Of a stretch of 64,000 nucleotides of DNA, positions 36,998-46,392 are shown in pieces (position 1 is the stretch's first letter; each line of letters begins with the position of its first letter). The stretch is from positions 28,938 to 92,937 of the forward strand of contig FOFK01000010.1 of NCBI GenBank assembly GCA_900110975.1. Direction: 5' to 3'. The position numbers were made by a program, and so were the translations under genes. The stretch comes from Lachnospiraceae bacterium RM5. Lineage in GTDB: Bacteria > Bacillota > Clostridia > Lachnospirales > Lachnospiraceae. The notes under the pieces were generated by a model, which was not told the DNA's origin, searched no databases, and saw only the letters and a list, made by a program, of their open reading frames with translations.

Positions 36998-37071
36998 AAT
37001 TATTACCTCTTTTCATTTTATTTTTTATTAAAAAATTATAATTAACTAATTTAGTTATACTATGTATGAAT

Positions 37072-39639
37072 TTACTTTGCATCATTTTTTGAAATATATT
37101 CTTCAAATTCCGGCATTGTCATAAGAACTTTTCTTGGTTTTGTTCCAACATCACTTCCTACAATCCCTGCCTCTTCAAGCTGGTCAATTATTCTTGATGC
37201 TCTGTTAAAGCCTATTTTAAACATTCTCTGAATCATGCTGGTCGATGCTTTTTCTTTTTCTATAACAAATCTTGCAGCCTGTTCAAATAATATATCTTTA
37301 TCATCAGATGAAGCATTTGACTGAATTGATGTATCTGATACTTCAGCTACATTTTCAACGTTTTTATCATACTCTACTTCAACATTATGCGTTTTTATAT
37401 ATTCAACAACACTTTGTACTTCAACATCAGAAACAAATGCACCCTGTAATCTTACAGGTTTTACAAACCATGCAGGATAGAAAAGCATATCACCATTTCC
37501 TAAAAGTTTTTCACCACCATTAGTATCAATAATGGTTCTTGAATCAGTTCCTGAAGAAACTAAAAGTGCAACCCTTGATGGAATATTTGCTTTGATAAGT
37601 CCTGTTACTACATCAACAGATGGTCTTTGTGTTGCAATAACAAGATGAATACCTGCTGCTCTTGCAAGCTGGGCAAGTCTGCATATTGCTGACTCAACCT
37701 CTTTTGAAGCAGCCATCATAAGGTCTGCAAGCTCGTCTATAATAATAACAATCTGAGGCATATGCTCTAATTTTTCCTCACCATCCACATAATTCATGGA
37801 TTTGATTTTTTCATTATAGCTCTTAATTTCCTTAACTTTATACTTTGCAAACTGCTGATATCTTCTGGTCATTTCACCAACTGCCCAGTTAAGTGTTCCC
37901 GCTGCTTTTCTAGGATCTGTTACGACAGGTGCCAAAAGATGTGGAATACCATTATATACACCAAATTCAACCACCTTAGGATCTATAATAAGAAGTCTTA
38001 CCTCACTAGGTTTTGCCCTGTATAAGATACTCATGATAATTGAATTTGTAAATACAGATTTTCCTGAACCTGTTGTTCCTGCAATAAGCATATGTGGCAT
38101 TTTTGCAATATCAGCCACAATAACATTTCCTGTAATATCCATTCCTGCCGCAAATGAGATTTTTGATTTATTTTTCTTAAGCTCATCCGACTCAATTAAA
38201 TCCCTTAAGAATACAGGATCTCTTTCACTGTTTGGAACTTCAATACCAACTGCTGCCTTTCCGGGAATTGGCGCCTCAATTCTTATATCCGATGCAGCAA
38301 GGTTAAGTTTTATATCATCTGCAAGAGATGTTATTCTGCTTACCTTTGTACCTGTTTCCGGCTGTAATTCATATCTTGTAACCGAAGGTCCCCTGTTTTC
38401 ATTTATTACGCTTGCCTTAACACCAAAAGCATCCAATGTCTCCTGAAGTTTTATGGCAGTTTCGGAAATTCCTCTTCTGCCTGCATTATATCTTCTGCTT
38501 ACGCCCTTCTTTAAAAGACTAAGTGGCGGCATCTGATAATCGCCTTTAACCCTGTATTTTGGAACCATACCCTTTTTAGGCTTATTTCCCGCCTCATTAG
38601 AAATAGTTTTATCAGTAGTCTCATTTACGCTCTCATTAAACTTATCATTTATTCTGTTATTTAAACCATCATTAAGATTTTCATCTAAACTGTCATCATA
38701 AGTTTCATCATAATTTTCATCATACTCTTCTGCCGGTGGAGTATTAAAAATCTCTTTCTTAACTTGCGCCTTTTTCTTTATAATTCTTTTATTCTTACTA
38801 TCTTCTCTGATATTATCATTTATACCACTGTCACCTGAATATTCATCATAAAAAGGCTCTTCATTATCTTCACTATCTTCAATATCAACATGTCCCTTAT
38901 AAACCTTAGCATCCAGCTCAGATATCTGTCCACCAATATTATAAGTATTAACAGGCTGTACCTTTTTGATATTATTTCTTCTTTCCCTGCTTCTTTCTTT
39001 ATTTCTTTCTCTTTGTGTGTTATAACCATCTTTTGCTCTTACATAAACATCTTTGCTTTTTCCTGTAAGATCTTTTACAATGGATTTTTCTGTTACCAGA
39101 ACAATTCCTATAAGTATCATACTGATAATTACAATGCATGTTCCATAAACACCAATAGTGGAATAAAACAAAGCATCTATAATGCCGGGCATTATTCCAC
39201 CACCACTTTTTTCTTTAGAACAGAATTTATATATATTTTTTATATCCAATCCATAACCGTCACCTGCTGCTATAAACTGTACAAACATTCTTATTGAAAA
39301 AAACAAGAAATATATATATCCGGATTTTTTTAATACTTTTTTATTTTTCCTATTAGCTATACAAAAACATACAAAAACAAATATAGCAAATGGCATTACA
39401 TATGAGAAAATTCCATATATACCAAATATTAAACCACTTAAAAACTTTCCAAAAACACCAAGCAAAGAAAAAGTACTAAGTTCTAAAAGCAGCATAATAA
39501 CAAAGCCTATAATAAGCTTAACATCACCTGATACAAGGGATTTTTGAGTGGTATCTTCTATTTTCTTTTTACTTTGCGTCTTCTTACCAGTATTTTTTTT
39601 ATTAGAGGTTTTTTTAGTTTTAGCTGGCAATTTATTCAT
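37072..39639 (-). CDS. ftsK: FtsK/SpoIIIE DNA translocase
   Basis: Pumps chromosomal DNA through the closing septum. 855 residues: four or five N-terminal membrane segments (about 38-185), an Asp/Asn/Glu-rich linker (about 200-380, with DENYDETYDDSLDENLND), then the motor with Walker A AGTTGSGKSVFTN and Walker B QIVIIIDELADLM. The C-terminal gamma winged helix carries MIQRMFKIGFNRASRIIDQLEEAGIVG. No sporulation genes in the window decide between FtsK and SpoIIIE. Confidence 0.95.
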   Translation of the reverse strand: MNKLPAKTKKTSNKKNTGKKTQSKKKIEDTTQKSLVSGDVKLIIGFVIMLLLELSTFSLLGVFGKFLSGLIFGIYGIFSYVMPFAIFVFVCFCIANRKNKKVLKKSGYIYFLFFSIRMFVQFIAAGDGYGLDIKNIYKFCSKEKSGGGIMPGIIDALFYSTIGVYGTCIVIISMILIGIVLVTEKSIVKDLTGKSKDVYVRAKDGYNTQRERNKERSRERRNNIKKVQPVNTYNIGGQISELDAKVYKGHVDIEDSEDNEEPFYDEYSGDSGINDNIREDSKNKRIIKKKAQVKKEIFNTPPAEEYDENYDETYDDSLDENLNDGLNNRINDKFNESVNETTDKTISNEAGNKPKKGMVPKYRVKGDYQMPPLSLLKKGVSRRYNAGRRGISETAIKLQETLDAFGVKASVINENRGPSVTRYELQPETGTKVSRITSLADDIKLNLAASDIRIEAPIPGKAAVGIEVPNSERDPVFLRDLIESDELKKNKSKISFAAGMDITGNVIVADIAKMPHMLIAGTTGSGKSVFTNSIIMSILYRAKPSEVRLLIIDPKVVEFGVYNGIPHLLAPVVTDPRKAAGTLNWAVGEMTRRYQQFAKYKVKEIKSYNEKIKSMNYVDGEEKLEHMPQIVIIIDELADLMMAASKEVESAICRLAQLARAAGIHLVIATQRPSVDVVTGLIKANIPSRVALLVSSGTDSRTIIDTNGGEKLLGNGDMLFYPAWFVKPVRLQGAFVSDVEVQSVVEYIKTHNVEVEYDKNVENVAEVSDTSIQSNASSDDKDILFEQAARFVIEKEKASTSMIQRMFKIGFNRASRIIDQLEEAGIVGSDVGTKPRKVLMTMPEFEEYISKNDAK

Positions 39640-39660
39640 CCTCCTAAAAATACTACTTTA

Positions 39661-40539
39661 TTATTTTATAAAAAATATAATTATTGATATCAATCCTGCA
39701 GTAAAACAATAATATGAAAAATATTTCATTTTCTTTTTCTTATAAAGAACAATTAATGTTCTGATTGAAATATATCCCACAACTGCTGCAGTTATAGCAC
39801 CTACAATATAATAAACCCACTGTGTTCCTGAAATAGCATTTCCAGGTTCAAATAAATCTTTTACATTTAAAATACATGCCCCTAAAATAGCCGGTATTGA
39901 CATAATAAAAGAATATTTAATAGCAAATTCTCTTTTAAGTCCACATAAAACACCAAATGTTGTTGTTGTACCTGAACGTGAAATACCAGGAAGTGTAGCA
40001 ACACCCTGAGCCATACCTAAAATAATACTATCTGTATAAGTAGCAGTTCTTTCAGTTTTATTCCCCTGTGGAAGTTCATCAATAATAAAAAGCATAAGAC
40101 CTGTTATTAAAAGACCAATTCCTGGAATAATAATGGAAGGTGAGTCCATATTAAATGACTTTTCAAAAACCATTCCTATAATGCCTGTCGGAATTGTTGA
40201 AACAATAACAAGCATAACAAATTTTCTATAAGGTGTATCAATAACTCTTATATATCCTCTTTCATTCTTACTAAATATATTAGTAAAAAATCTTGCTATA
40301 TTTCTAAATACATCGGCTACAATTCCTAATCCTTCAAGAATAAGCTCCCAAATATCTTTCCAATATACAACAAAAACGGCAACAAGTGTTCCTAAATGAA
40401 GTAATGTGTCATATGCAAGACCAACTTCCTTAAGTCCAAATAATGACTTAAATATTGCGAGATGTCCCGAACTGCTTATTGGAAGAAATTCAGCAACTCC
40501 CTGTAATATTCCCATGATAATTGTTTCAAAAAGACTCAT
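39661..40539 (-). CDS. uppP: Undecaprenyl-diphosphatase
   Basis: Recycles undecaprenyl pyrophosphate for wall synthesis; gives bacitracin tolerance (also bacA). 292 residues, about eight membrane segments, with both family motifs: GILQGVAEFLPISSSGHLAI near the start and GMAQGVATLPGISRSGTTT in the second half. It lies 21 bp downstream of where ftsK begins, in the same direction. Confidence 0.96.
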   Translation of the reverse strand: MSLFETIIMGILQGVAEFLPISSSGHLAIFKSLFGLKEVGLAYDTLLHLGTLVAVFVVYWKDIWELILEGLGIVADVFRNIARFFTNIFSKNERGYIRVIDTPYRKFVMLVIVSTIPTGIIGMVFEKSFNMDSPSIIIPGIGLLITGLMLFIIDELPQGNKTERTATYTDSIILGMAQGVATLPGISRSGTTTTFGVLCGLKREFAIKYSFIMSIPAILGACILNVKDLFEPGNAISGTQWVYYIVGAITAAVVGYISIRTLIVLYKKKKMKYFSYYCFTAGLISIIIFFIK

Positions 40540-40619
40540 TATATATCCTCACATTCATATAATCATTATAATCATTTTATGTAGTTTAAAAACATCATTT
40601 CCTATTTTACTATTATTCT

Positions 40620-41120
40620 TTAGTTTAGTAAAGTATCCATTATTTCTTCAATAGTTTCTTCAATATCTTTATTATCTTCTGAAATAGTTATATCTGCATA
40701 TTTTTCATAAAGACCGACTCTTTCAAAATACATATCTTTTTTTGTCTGTCCTTCTTTGAGTACAACACCTCTTTGTCTTGCATGATGAAGTCTTGCCTCT
40801 AATATTTCATAACTGATTTTAAGATATATAATAGTTCCAATCTCCCCTAAATGTTTCATTGATTCTTCACCATATACAACACTTCCACCTGTTGCAATTA
40901 CGGTATTTTCATAATTTATATTTTTACACACCTCTTCTTCTGCCTCAACAAAGCCCATAACCCCTTTTTCACTTATTATCTCTGAAAGTTTCTTTTTATA
41001 TTTATTCTGAATTAATAAATCCGTATCAACAAAATCCATTCCAAGTATTTTCGCTAAAATAACACCAATTGTACTTTTTCCTGAAGTAGGCATACCTATT
41101 AAAACAATATTATTCTTCAT
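40620..41120 (-). CDS. aroK: Shikimate kinase
   Basis: Phosphorylates shikimate in the chorismate pathway. 166 residues: P-loop GMPTSGKSTIG, substrate-binding DFVDTDLLI, ATGGSVVYGEE and the lid region HHARQRGVVLKEGQTKKDMYFERV. No other aro genes are nearby. Confidence 0.94.
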   Translation of the reverse strand: MKNNIVLIGMPTSGKSTIGVILAKILGMDFVDTDLLIQNKYKKKLSEIISEKGVMGFVEAEEEVCKNINYENTVIATGGSVVYGEESMKHLGEIGTIIYLKISYEILEARLHHARQRGVVLKEGQTKKDMYFERVGLYEKYADITISEDNKDIEETIEEIMDTLLN

Positions 41121-41150
41121 TTATCCAATTCCTTTCCAAAAATACAAATT

Positions 41151-42203
41151 TTAAATAAAATCCGGATGATCTCCCCTTACAAAAGCTACATGATACCCTA
41201 TTTTTTCAACTCTTGTCTGCAAACATCTTATACATTCCGCAGCTTCTTCACCTGTACATATTTTTCCATCATAAAGCATATATTTCTTTCTTACATCTCC
41301 CGGTGATAAATTAGGCATAAGTACATTTGCTCCGGCTAAAATCCCCTTTTCTCTTCCCAGAGGATCTTTGGTACCAAGAGCAGTTGTTGCGGGAAGTAAT
41401 ACTCTAGGGAATATAATTCTTAATATGGATAAAATAAGTAAAGTCCTGTCAACACTTCCATCCTCTTCATCTTTAAAAGGTGTATCTTTATGGGAAATAA
41501 AAGGTCCAATACCTATCATATGTGGCTTTAGTTCCTTCATAAACTCAATATCTTCATAAATATTATCTATAGTCTGAAATGGAGAACCTACCATAATCCC
41601 ACATCCAACCTGATATCCAATCTCTTTTAAATCATATAAACATCTTTTTCTGTTTTCCAAAGATAAATTATCAGGATGCAATTTATTATAATGCTCACTA
41701 TTTGCTGTTTCATGCCTGAGGAGATATCTGTTTGCACCTGCATCAAAAAATCTCTTATAACTCTCTCTCGTTCTTTCACCAATAGATAAGGTTATGGCAC
41801 ATTCCTTATGATTCTTCCTGATTTCAGAGATAATATCACACATATCATCATCTGAATAAGAAAAATCTTCTCCACCCTGTAAAACAAAAGTTTTAAAACC
41901 GAGTTTTTCTCCAATATTACAGCACTCAAGGATTTCTTCTTTTGAAAGTCTGTATCTTTCCACATTTTTATTACTGCATCTGATTCCACAATAATAACAG
42001 TCATTTCTACAATAATTTGTAAATTCAATCAATCCTCTTAAATATATTTCTTTATGAAAAATATTATCAGATACACTTCTGGCAACAGAAAATAAATATT
42101 CTTTTTCCTCTTCATTGCAGGAAAATATTCTATACAACTCTTCTTTAGATATGTTTTTACTTTTTCTAATTCCATCTACTAAATTTTTAAAATCATTACT
42201 CAT
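41151..42203 (-). CDS. hydE: [FeFe]-hydrogenase H-cluster maturase HydE
   Basis: Radical SAM enzyme working with HydF and HydG to build the di-iron subcluster. 350 residues; the cluster motif is CRNDCYYCGIR (CxxxCxxC), followed by YRLSKEEI, FVLQGGEDF, LSIGERTRESY, LRHETANSEHYNKLHP and GIGPFISHKDTPF, all typical of HydE rather than the related BioB. HydF, HydG and hydrogenase genes are not in the window. The C-terminal CIRCLQTR block has additional cysteines. Confidence 0.93.
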   Translation of the reverse strand: MSNDFKNLVDGIRKSKNISKEELYRIFSCNEEEKEYLFSVARSVSDNIFHKEIYLRGLIEFTNYCRNDCYYCGIRCSNKNVERYRLSKEEILECCNIGEKLGFKTFVLQGGEDFSYSDDDMCDIISEIRKNHKECAITLSIGERTRESYKRFFDAGANRYLLRHETANSEHYNKLHPDNLSLENRKRCLYDLKEIGYQVGCGIMVGSPFQTIDNIYEDIEFMKELKPHMIGIGPFISHKDTPFKDEEDGSVDRTLLILSILRIIFPRVLLPATTALGTKDPLGREKGILAGANVLMPNLSPGDVRKKYMLYDGKICTGEEAAECIRCLQTRVEKIGYHVAFVRGDHPDFI

Positions 42204-42234
42204 GTCATTTTCCTTTTACAAATCAAATAATCTC

Positions 42235-43170
42235 TTACGAATTAAATAATGGTGTAGATAAATATCTGTCTCCTGAATCAGGAAGTAAAACTACAATTGT
42301 CTTACCCTTGTTTTCAGGTCTCTTTGCAAGTATTTCAGCAGCCTTTAATGCTGCTCCTGAAGAAATGCCAACCAGAATTCCTTCTGATACTGCAAACGCT
42401 TTTCCTTCAGCAAACGCATCTTCATTTTCTATTGCAATAATTTCATCATACACTTCAGTGTTGAGTACATCTGGAACAAACCCTGCACCAATTCCCTGAA
42501 TTTTGTGAGGTCCCGGAATACCCGTAGAAAGCACGGCACTTGTTTTTGGCTCAACAGCAACAATCTTAACATCAGGATTTTGTTCTTTTAAATATTCTCC
42601 AACACCTGTAATTGTTCCGCCTGTTCCAACACCGGCAACAAATATATCCACCTTTCCATCAGTCTGCTTCCAGATTTCAGGACCTGTTGTTTCCCTGTGA
42701 ATTTTTGAATTTGCTTCATTTACAAACTGACCTAAAATAATTGAACCCTCTATATCTTTATTTAATTCTTCGGCTTTTTCTATGGCGCCTTTCATTCCCC
42801 TTGCACCTTCTGTAAGTACAAGTTCAGCACCATATGCTTTTAAAAGATTTCTTCTTTCAACACTCATTGTATCAGGAAGTGTAAGAATAGCTCTATATCC
42901 TTTTGTGGCTGCAACAAGAGCTATACCAATTCCTGTATTTCCACTTGTAGGTTCAATAATTGTTGCACCCGGTTTTAATAATCCTTTATCTTCCGCATCT
43001 CTTATCATTGCAAGAGCAGTTCTGTCTTTAACTGAACCTGCAGGATTTAAATATTCAAGCTTTGCTAAAACTTTAGCCCCAGTAATTTCCTTTTTCTTCG
43101 AATAATTATTTAATTGTAAAATCGGTGTGTTTCCAATCAATTCTAATGCACTCTGTTTAATTTCACTCAT
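42235..43170 (-). CDS. cysK: Cysteine synthase (O-acetylserine sulfhydrylase)
   Basis: PLP enzyme forming cysteine from O-acetylserine and sulfide. The start at 43170 (MSEIKQSALELIGNTPIL) follows GGAGG; the longer frame adds eight codons read from the leader. 311 residues. The PLP lysine is in NPAGSVKDRTAL, the phosphate cup is EPTSGNTGIG, and SGAALKA follows near the end. No T-box or SAM riboswitch is visible in the short upstream region. Confidence 0.96.
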   Translation of the reverse strand: MSEIKQSALELIGNTPILQLNNYSKKKEITGAKVLAKLEYLNPAGSVKDRTALAMIRDAEDKGLLKPGATIIEPTSGNTGIGIALVAATKGYRAILTLPDTMSVERRNLLKAYGAELVLTEGARGMKGAIEKAEELNKDIEGSIILGQFVNEANSKIHRETTGPEIWKQTDGKVDIFVAGVGTGGTITGVGEYLKEQNPDVKIVAVEPKTSAVLSTGIPGPHKIQGIGAGFVPDVLNTEVYDEIIAIENEDAFAEGKAFAVSEGILVGISSGAALKAAEILAKRPENKGKTIVVLLPDSGDRYLSTPLFNS

Positions 43171-43203
43171 TGTTTTTCCTCCATAATTAAGCAATTTTTC
43201 AAA

Positions 43204-43231
43204 AAGGAGTTAGCATATACATGCTAACTCC
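43204..43231 (-). terminator. Terminator after the Na/Pi symporter gene
   Basis: Perfect 10-bp stem ggagttagca (43206-43215) with tgctaactcc (43222-43231) and a 6-nt loop. It is followed on the minus strand by TTTTTG. Confidence 0.88.
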
Positions 43232-43251
43232 ATCATTTGTCTATATTCGTA

Positions 43252-44877
43252 TTAAATATATTCTTCCTGTTTAAATGTTGCAAATGCAATGTTTGTAGCA
43301 TGGTCAGATACACGTTCTAAATTTGATACTAAATCAGCAAATATTGTTGATTTTGGATCACATTCATTCTGCGCAAGACGTTTAACATGATTCTTTTGTA
43401 ATAATCTTTCAAGACCATCTACTTTATCTTCTATCTCAAGAATTTCCTTTAAATGTTCTTCTTCTCTTTCCGTAAAGGCATTTAAGGCAAGCTTAACCTG
43501 CTTATCCATCATATCAAACATTTCTTTTAATTCTACCATAGCAACATCACTAAACTTAATCTGTTCAGCAATCTTCTTTTCAGCAAACTCAGCAATATTT
43601 TCAGCATGGTCACCAATTCTTTCAATATCGCTGACAACGTGATAATAGCCTGCAATATTTTTAGTTTCACTAACCGGAAGTATCTGATTTATCTTAATCA
43701 GGAAGTCAGTTATTTTTCTACTTAAGAAATCAATCTCATGTTCTCTTTCAAAAACTTCTTTTATTATTTCTTTATCTTCTTCCACAAGTGCCTGCATACT
43801 TCTTGTAAGATTGTATTCTGTTATTTCACCCATTCTCTTTATCTCATTTGTTACTTCAATAACAGCGATAGCAGGTGAAACTGATGCATCAAGACTGATA
43901 TACTGTAATTCGTATTTTTCTTTCTTTTCATCATCACCAGGAACTAAAAGATTTGTTAATTTAACAATCCATCCACCAAATGGGAATAAGATAATAACCT
44001 GGAACACCTTAAATATTGTATGTGTATTAGCAACGGCTCTTGATGGATTTGATGAAATATAATTCATAAAGGTTTCGACATATCCGCCAAAAGGAATCAA
44101 TATCAATAACATAATTATTGAACCGATTATATTAAAAAGTAAATGTATAAGTGCTGCTCTCTTTGCAACTTTCTTTCCTGTTAAACCAACTAAAACAGCT
44201 GATGTACAGGCACCTATGTTACAACCAAGTATCACAAAGAAACACATCTTTAAATCAACAAGACCTGATGCAGCCATAGTTACAAGAATACCTACAGATG
44301 CTGACGAACTTTGAAGTATTGTTGTAATAAGTGTTCCAACTAATATGGCAAGAACAGGATTTTCAAGAGAAACAATAACATCTCTCACAACTGCTGAATC
44401 TCCAACTGATGACATGGCGTCTTTCATAAGAGACATACCTAAAAACAAAGCACCAAAACCAAAAATAACATCTCCGATTTTATTTACGGTTTCATTCTTT
44501 ACAAACATTATCATAACAACGCCAATAATAACAAAAAGCGGTGCTACACTGTCCAGATTAAACGCAACAATCTGTGCTGTTACAGTTGTACCGATATTGG
44601 CACCCATTATAACACCAACAGCCTGCATAAGATTCATAAGTCCTGAGTTAACAAAACTTACAACCATAACAGTGGCTGCACTGGATGACTGTATTATAGC
44701 AGTAAAGATAGTTCCTACAATAACACCAATAAAACGATTCTTAGTACACCATTCAAGGATGGTTTTCATTTTAGAGCCTGCAACTTTTTCTATTCCTTCA
44801 CTCATCTGATGCATACCATAAAGGAAAAGTCCCAGACCTCCGCACATGCTGATTATCATTGCACTACTACTCATCAT
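43252..44877 (-). CDS. Na/Pi cotransporter with PhoU-like C-terminal domain
   Basis: Sodium-dependent phosphate importer of the NptA/PNaS family, 541 residues. The inverted-repeat motif of the family appears twice as QSSSAATVM and QSSSASVGI within about eight to ten membrane segments (residues 1-305). The C-terminal part (about 335-541) is helical and PhoU-like (HEIDFLSRKITDFLIKI, DIERIGDHAENIAEF, LERVSDHATNIAFA), the usual fusion in Firmicutes. Its own terminator lies downstream. Confidence 0.94.
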   Translation of the reverse strand: MMSSSAMIISMCGGLGLFLYGMHQMSEGIEKVAGSKMKTILEWCTKNRFIGVIVGTIFTAIIQSSSAATVMVVSFVNSGLMNLMQAVGVIMGANIGTTVTAQIVAFNLDSVAPLFVIIGVVMIMFVKNETVNKIGDVIFGFGALFLGMSLMKDAMSSVGDSAVVRDVIVSLENPVLAILVGTLITTILQSSSASVGILVTMAASGLVDLKMCFFVILGCNIGACTSAVLVGLTGKKVAKRAALIHLLFNIIGSIIMLLILIPFGGYVETFMNYISSNPSRAVANTHTIFKVFQVIILFPFGGWIVKLTNLLVPGDDEKKEKYELQYISLDASVSPAIAVIEVTNEIKRMGEITEYNLTRSMQALVEEDKEIIKEVFEREHEIDFLSRKITDFLIKINQILPVSETKNIAGYYHVVSDIERIGDHAENIAEFAEKKIAEQIKFSDVAMVELKEMFDMMDKQVKLALNAFTEREEEHLKEILEIEDKVDGLERLLQKNHVKRLAQNECDPKSTIFADLVSNLERVSDHATNIAFATFKQEEYI

Positions 44878-44971
44878 ATCCTCATTTCTTTGATTTCAAT
44901 CATATATTATAATAAACGTACATTAACTATTTTATATTATCTTGATAAAATAAACAACACTAAAAAACAAC

Positions 44972-45030
44972 TAAAAAAAGCAGTTTTATGATTAAAAATA
45001 TATACAATAATTCTCATCAATAAAACTGCT
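44972..45030 (-). terminator. Terminator after the FHA-like protein gene
   Basis: agcagttttat (44979-44989) pairs with ataaaactgct (45020-45030). It is followed on the minus strand by seven T. The loop is long (30 nt). Confidence 0.75.
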
Positions 45031-45059
45031 CTTTAATTCATAAGTGTAAATACTAAATT

Positions 45060-46352
45060 TTATTTTTGTTTAAATTCAAAATCAGTATTTCCTATTCTTA
45101 ATTTTACACCAAATGGAAGGAATTCTTCTTCCTCTTCCATAAGCTGTACGCCATTCATAAATGTTCCAATCTTTGTATCTGCAGGTGTTATAAAGAATTC
45201 TTTTTCTTTTCTTACAATAACAGCATGTTCAGGTTCTACACCGGCTTCATCGATAACAAAATCAGCATCAGCACTTGAACCAATAACAAATTTATCTTTA
45301 TCAACGTCTATTTCTTCGGCCTGTGAAACAATTACACCAACAAGAACATTTTTATTTTCTTTTACTTCCTCTGTTGCAGTTTCAACAGTTTCAGCCACTT
45401 CTTCTTTTATCTCTTCTTTAACTTCTTCTGCAGATTCTGCTACAGCTTCTTTTTCTTCACTTACAGTTTCTGCTGCTTTTTCAGCTTCTTCTTTTATTTC
45501 TTCTTTAACTTCTTCTGTAGTTTCTGTTACAGCTTCACTTGCCTCATTAGCAGTTTCTGCAACAGCTTCACTTGCAGTTTCAGCCTGATCATTAAAAGAT
45601 GCTTCTTCAGCTTTTGCTTTATCAATAAATGCCTGAAGATCAGCTTTTATTCCTTCTAATTCTTTTTCAATTTCAGAATCAATATTAGCTTCTTTTTGTC
45701 TTGCCTCTTCAAGTTCTTTCTTACACTCATCCATCTTAGACTTTGTAATCTCCTTGATAGATGCAACATCTTTATCCCATGTTAATTCTTTCTTAGAATC
45801 ATCAGACTTAACACCTAAGAGAGATTCAATTTCCTCAATAAATTTATCAAGGGAATATACTCTTGGATTTAATATAGTCATGAGTTTTCCAACATATTCA
45901 TTATCATCATTTGGATCAAGCGCCGCCATAAAAAGCACTGTTTTAAAGAAATTCCATGACTCATCATCATTTAATAAACCTTTTACAGGTAAAACAATAA
46001 GTCCTGTTTCATTTGTTTCTTTATTTACATATATGTTCTCCTGTTCAAGAACCATATATTCAGTACTAAGCATATATTCATTCGCAGCTTTTAAAGTCTT
46101 TGCAATACTATAAAATGAACCCAAAAGCTGTTCTTTCTTTACACAATCACCATAATACTCATCAAGTGATATCTTACCGGTGACATCATACATAAGAGCT
46201 TTACTTCCTTCCCCAACACTTAATGGAAGTATACCCTCAATGTTATTATTATATAATAACACTCCTAAGGATATTTTATCTATCTCGTCACCCTGGTTTG
46301 TGGCATATTCAATAAAACTTCTGCCATTAGCTTCTTTTTTACTAAAATCCAT
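45060..46352 (-). CDS. DUF6382-like protein with Ala/Glu repeat region and degenerate FHA domain
   Basis: 430 residues from the ATG at 46352 (MDFSKKEANG; GGAGG 8 nt upstream). Residues 1-180 form a globular domain that resembles the DUF6382 region of Firmicute FHA proteins (KISLGVLLYNNNIEGILPLSV, MYDVTGKISLDEY, YMLSTEYMVLEQENIYVN). Residues 195-335 are highly charged helix with an EEVKEEIKEE repeat. Residues 335-430 have the FHA fold pattern (KFVIGSSADADFVID, GTFMNG, LRIGNTDFEF), but the phosphothreonine-binding Arg (GR to GS), the Ser of SxxH (EPEH) and the STNG motif (TKIGT) are lost. It follows the TadZ-like gene by 40 bp and shares its terminator. Function unknown; a scaffold or regulator role is inferred. 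Confidence 0.75.
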   Translation of the reverse strand: MDFSKKEANGRSFIEYATNQGDEIDKISLGVLLYNNNIEGILPLSVGEGSKALMYDVTGKISLDEYYGDCVKKEQLLGSFYSIAKTLKAANEYMLSTEYMVLEQENIYVNKETNETGLIVLPVKGLLNDDESWNFFKTVLFMAALDPNDDNEYVGKLMTILNPRVYSLDKFIEEIESLLGVKSDDSKKELTWDKDVASIKEITKSKMDECKKELEEARQKEANIDSEIEKELEGIKADLQAFIDKAKAEEASFNDQAETASEAVAETANEASEAVTETTEEVKEEIKEEAEKAAETVSEEKEAVAESAEEVKEEIKEEVAETVETATEEVKENKNVLVGVIVSQAEEIDVDKDKFVIGSSADADFVIDEAGVEPEHAVIVRKEKEFFITPADTKIGTFMNGVQLMEEEEEFLPFGVKLRIGNTDFEFKQK

Positions 46353-46392
46353 TATTTTTCCTCCATTCCGAAACTTTTTCTTCAAAAATTAA

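Noticed and set aside
43171..43251. T-box or SAM riboswitch before cysK
   Set aside because: The region is under 100 bp and contains only the neighbouring gene's terminator.
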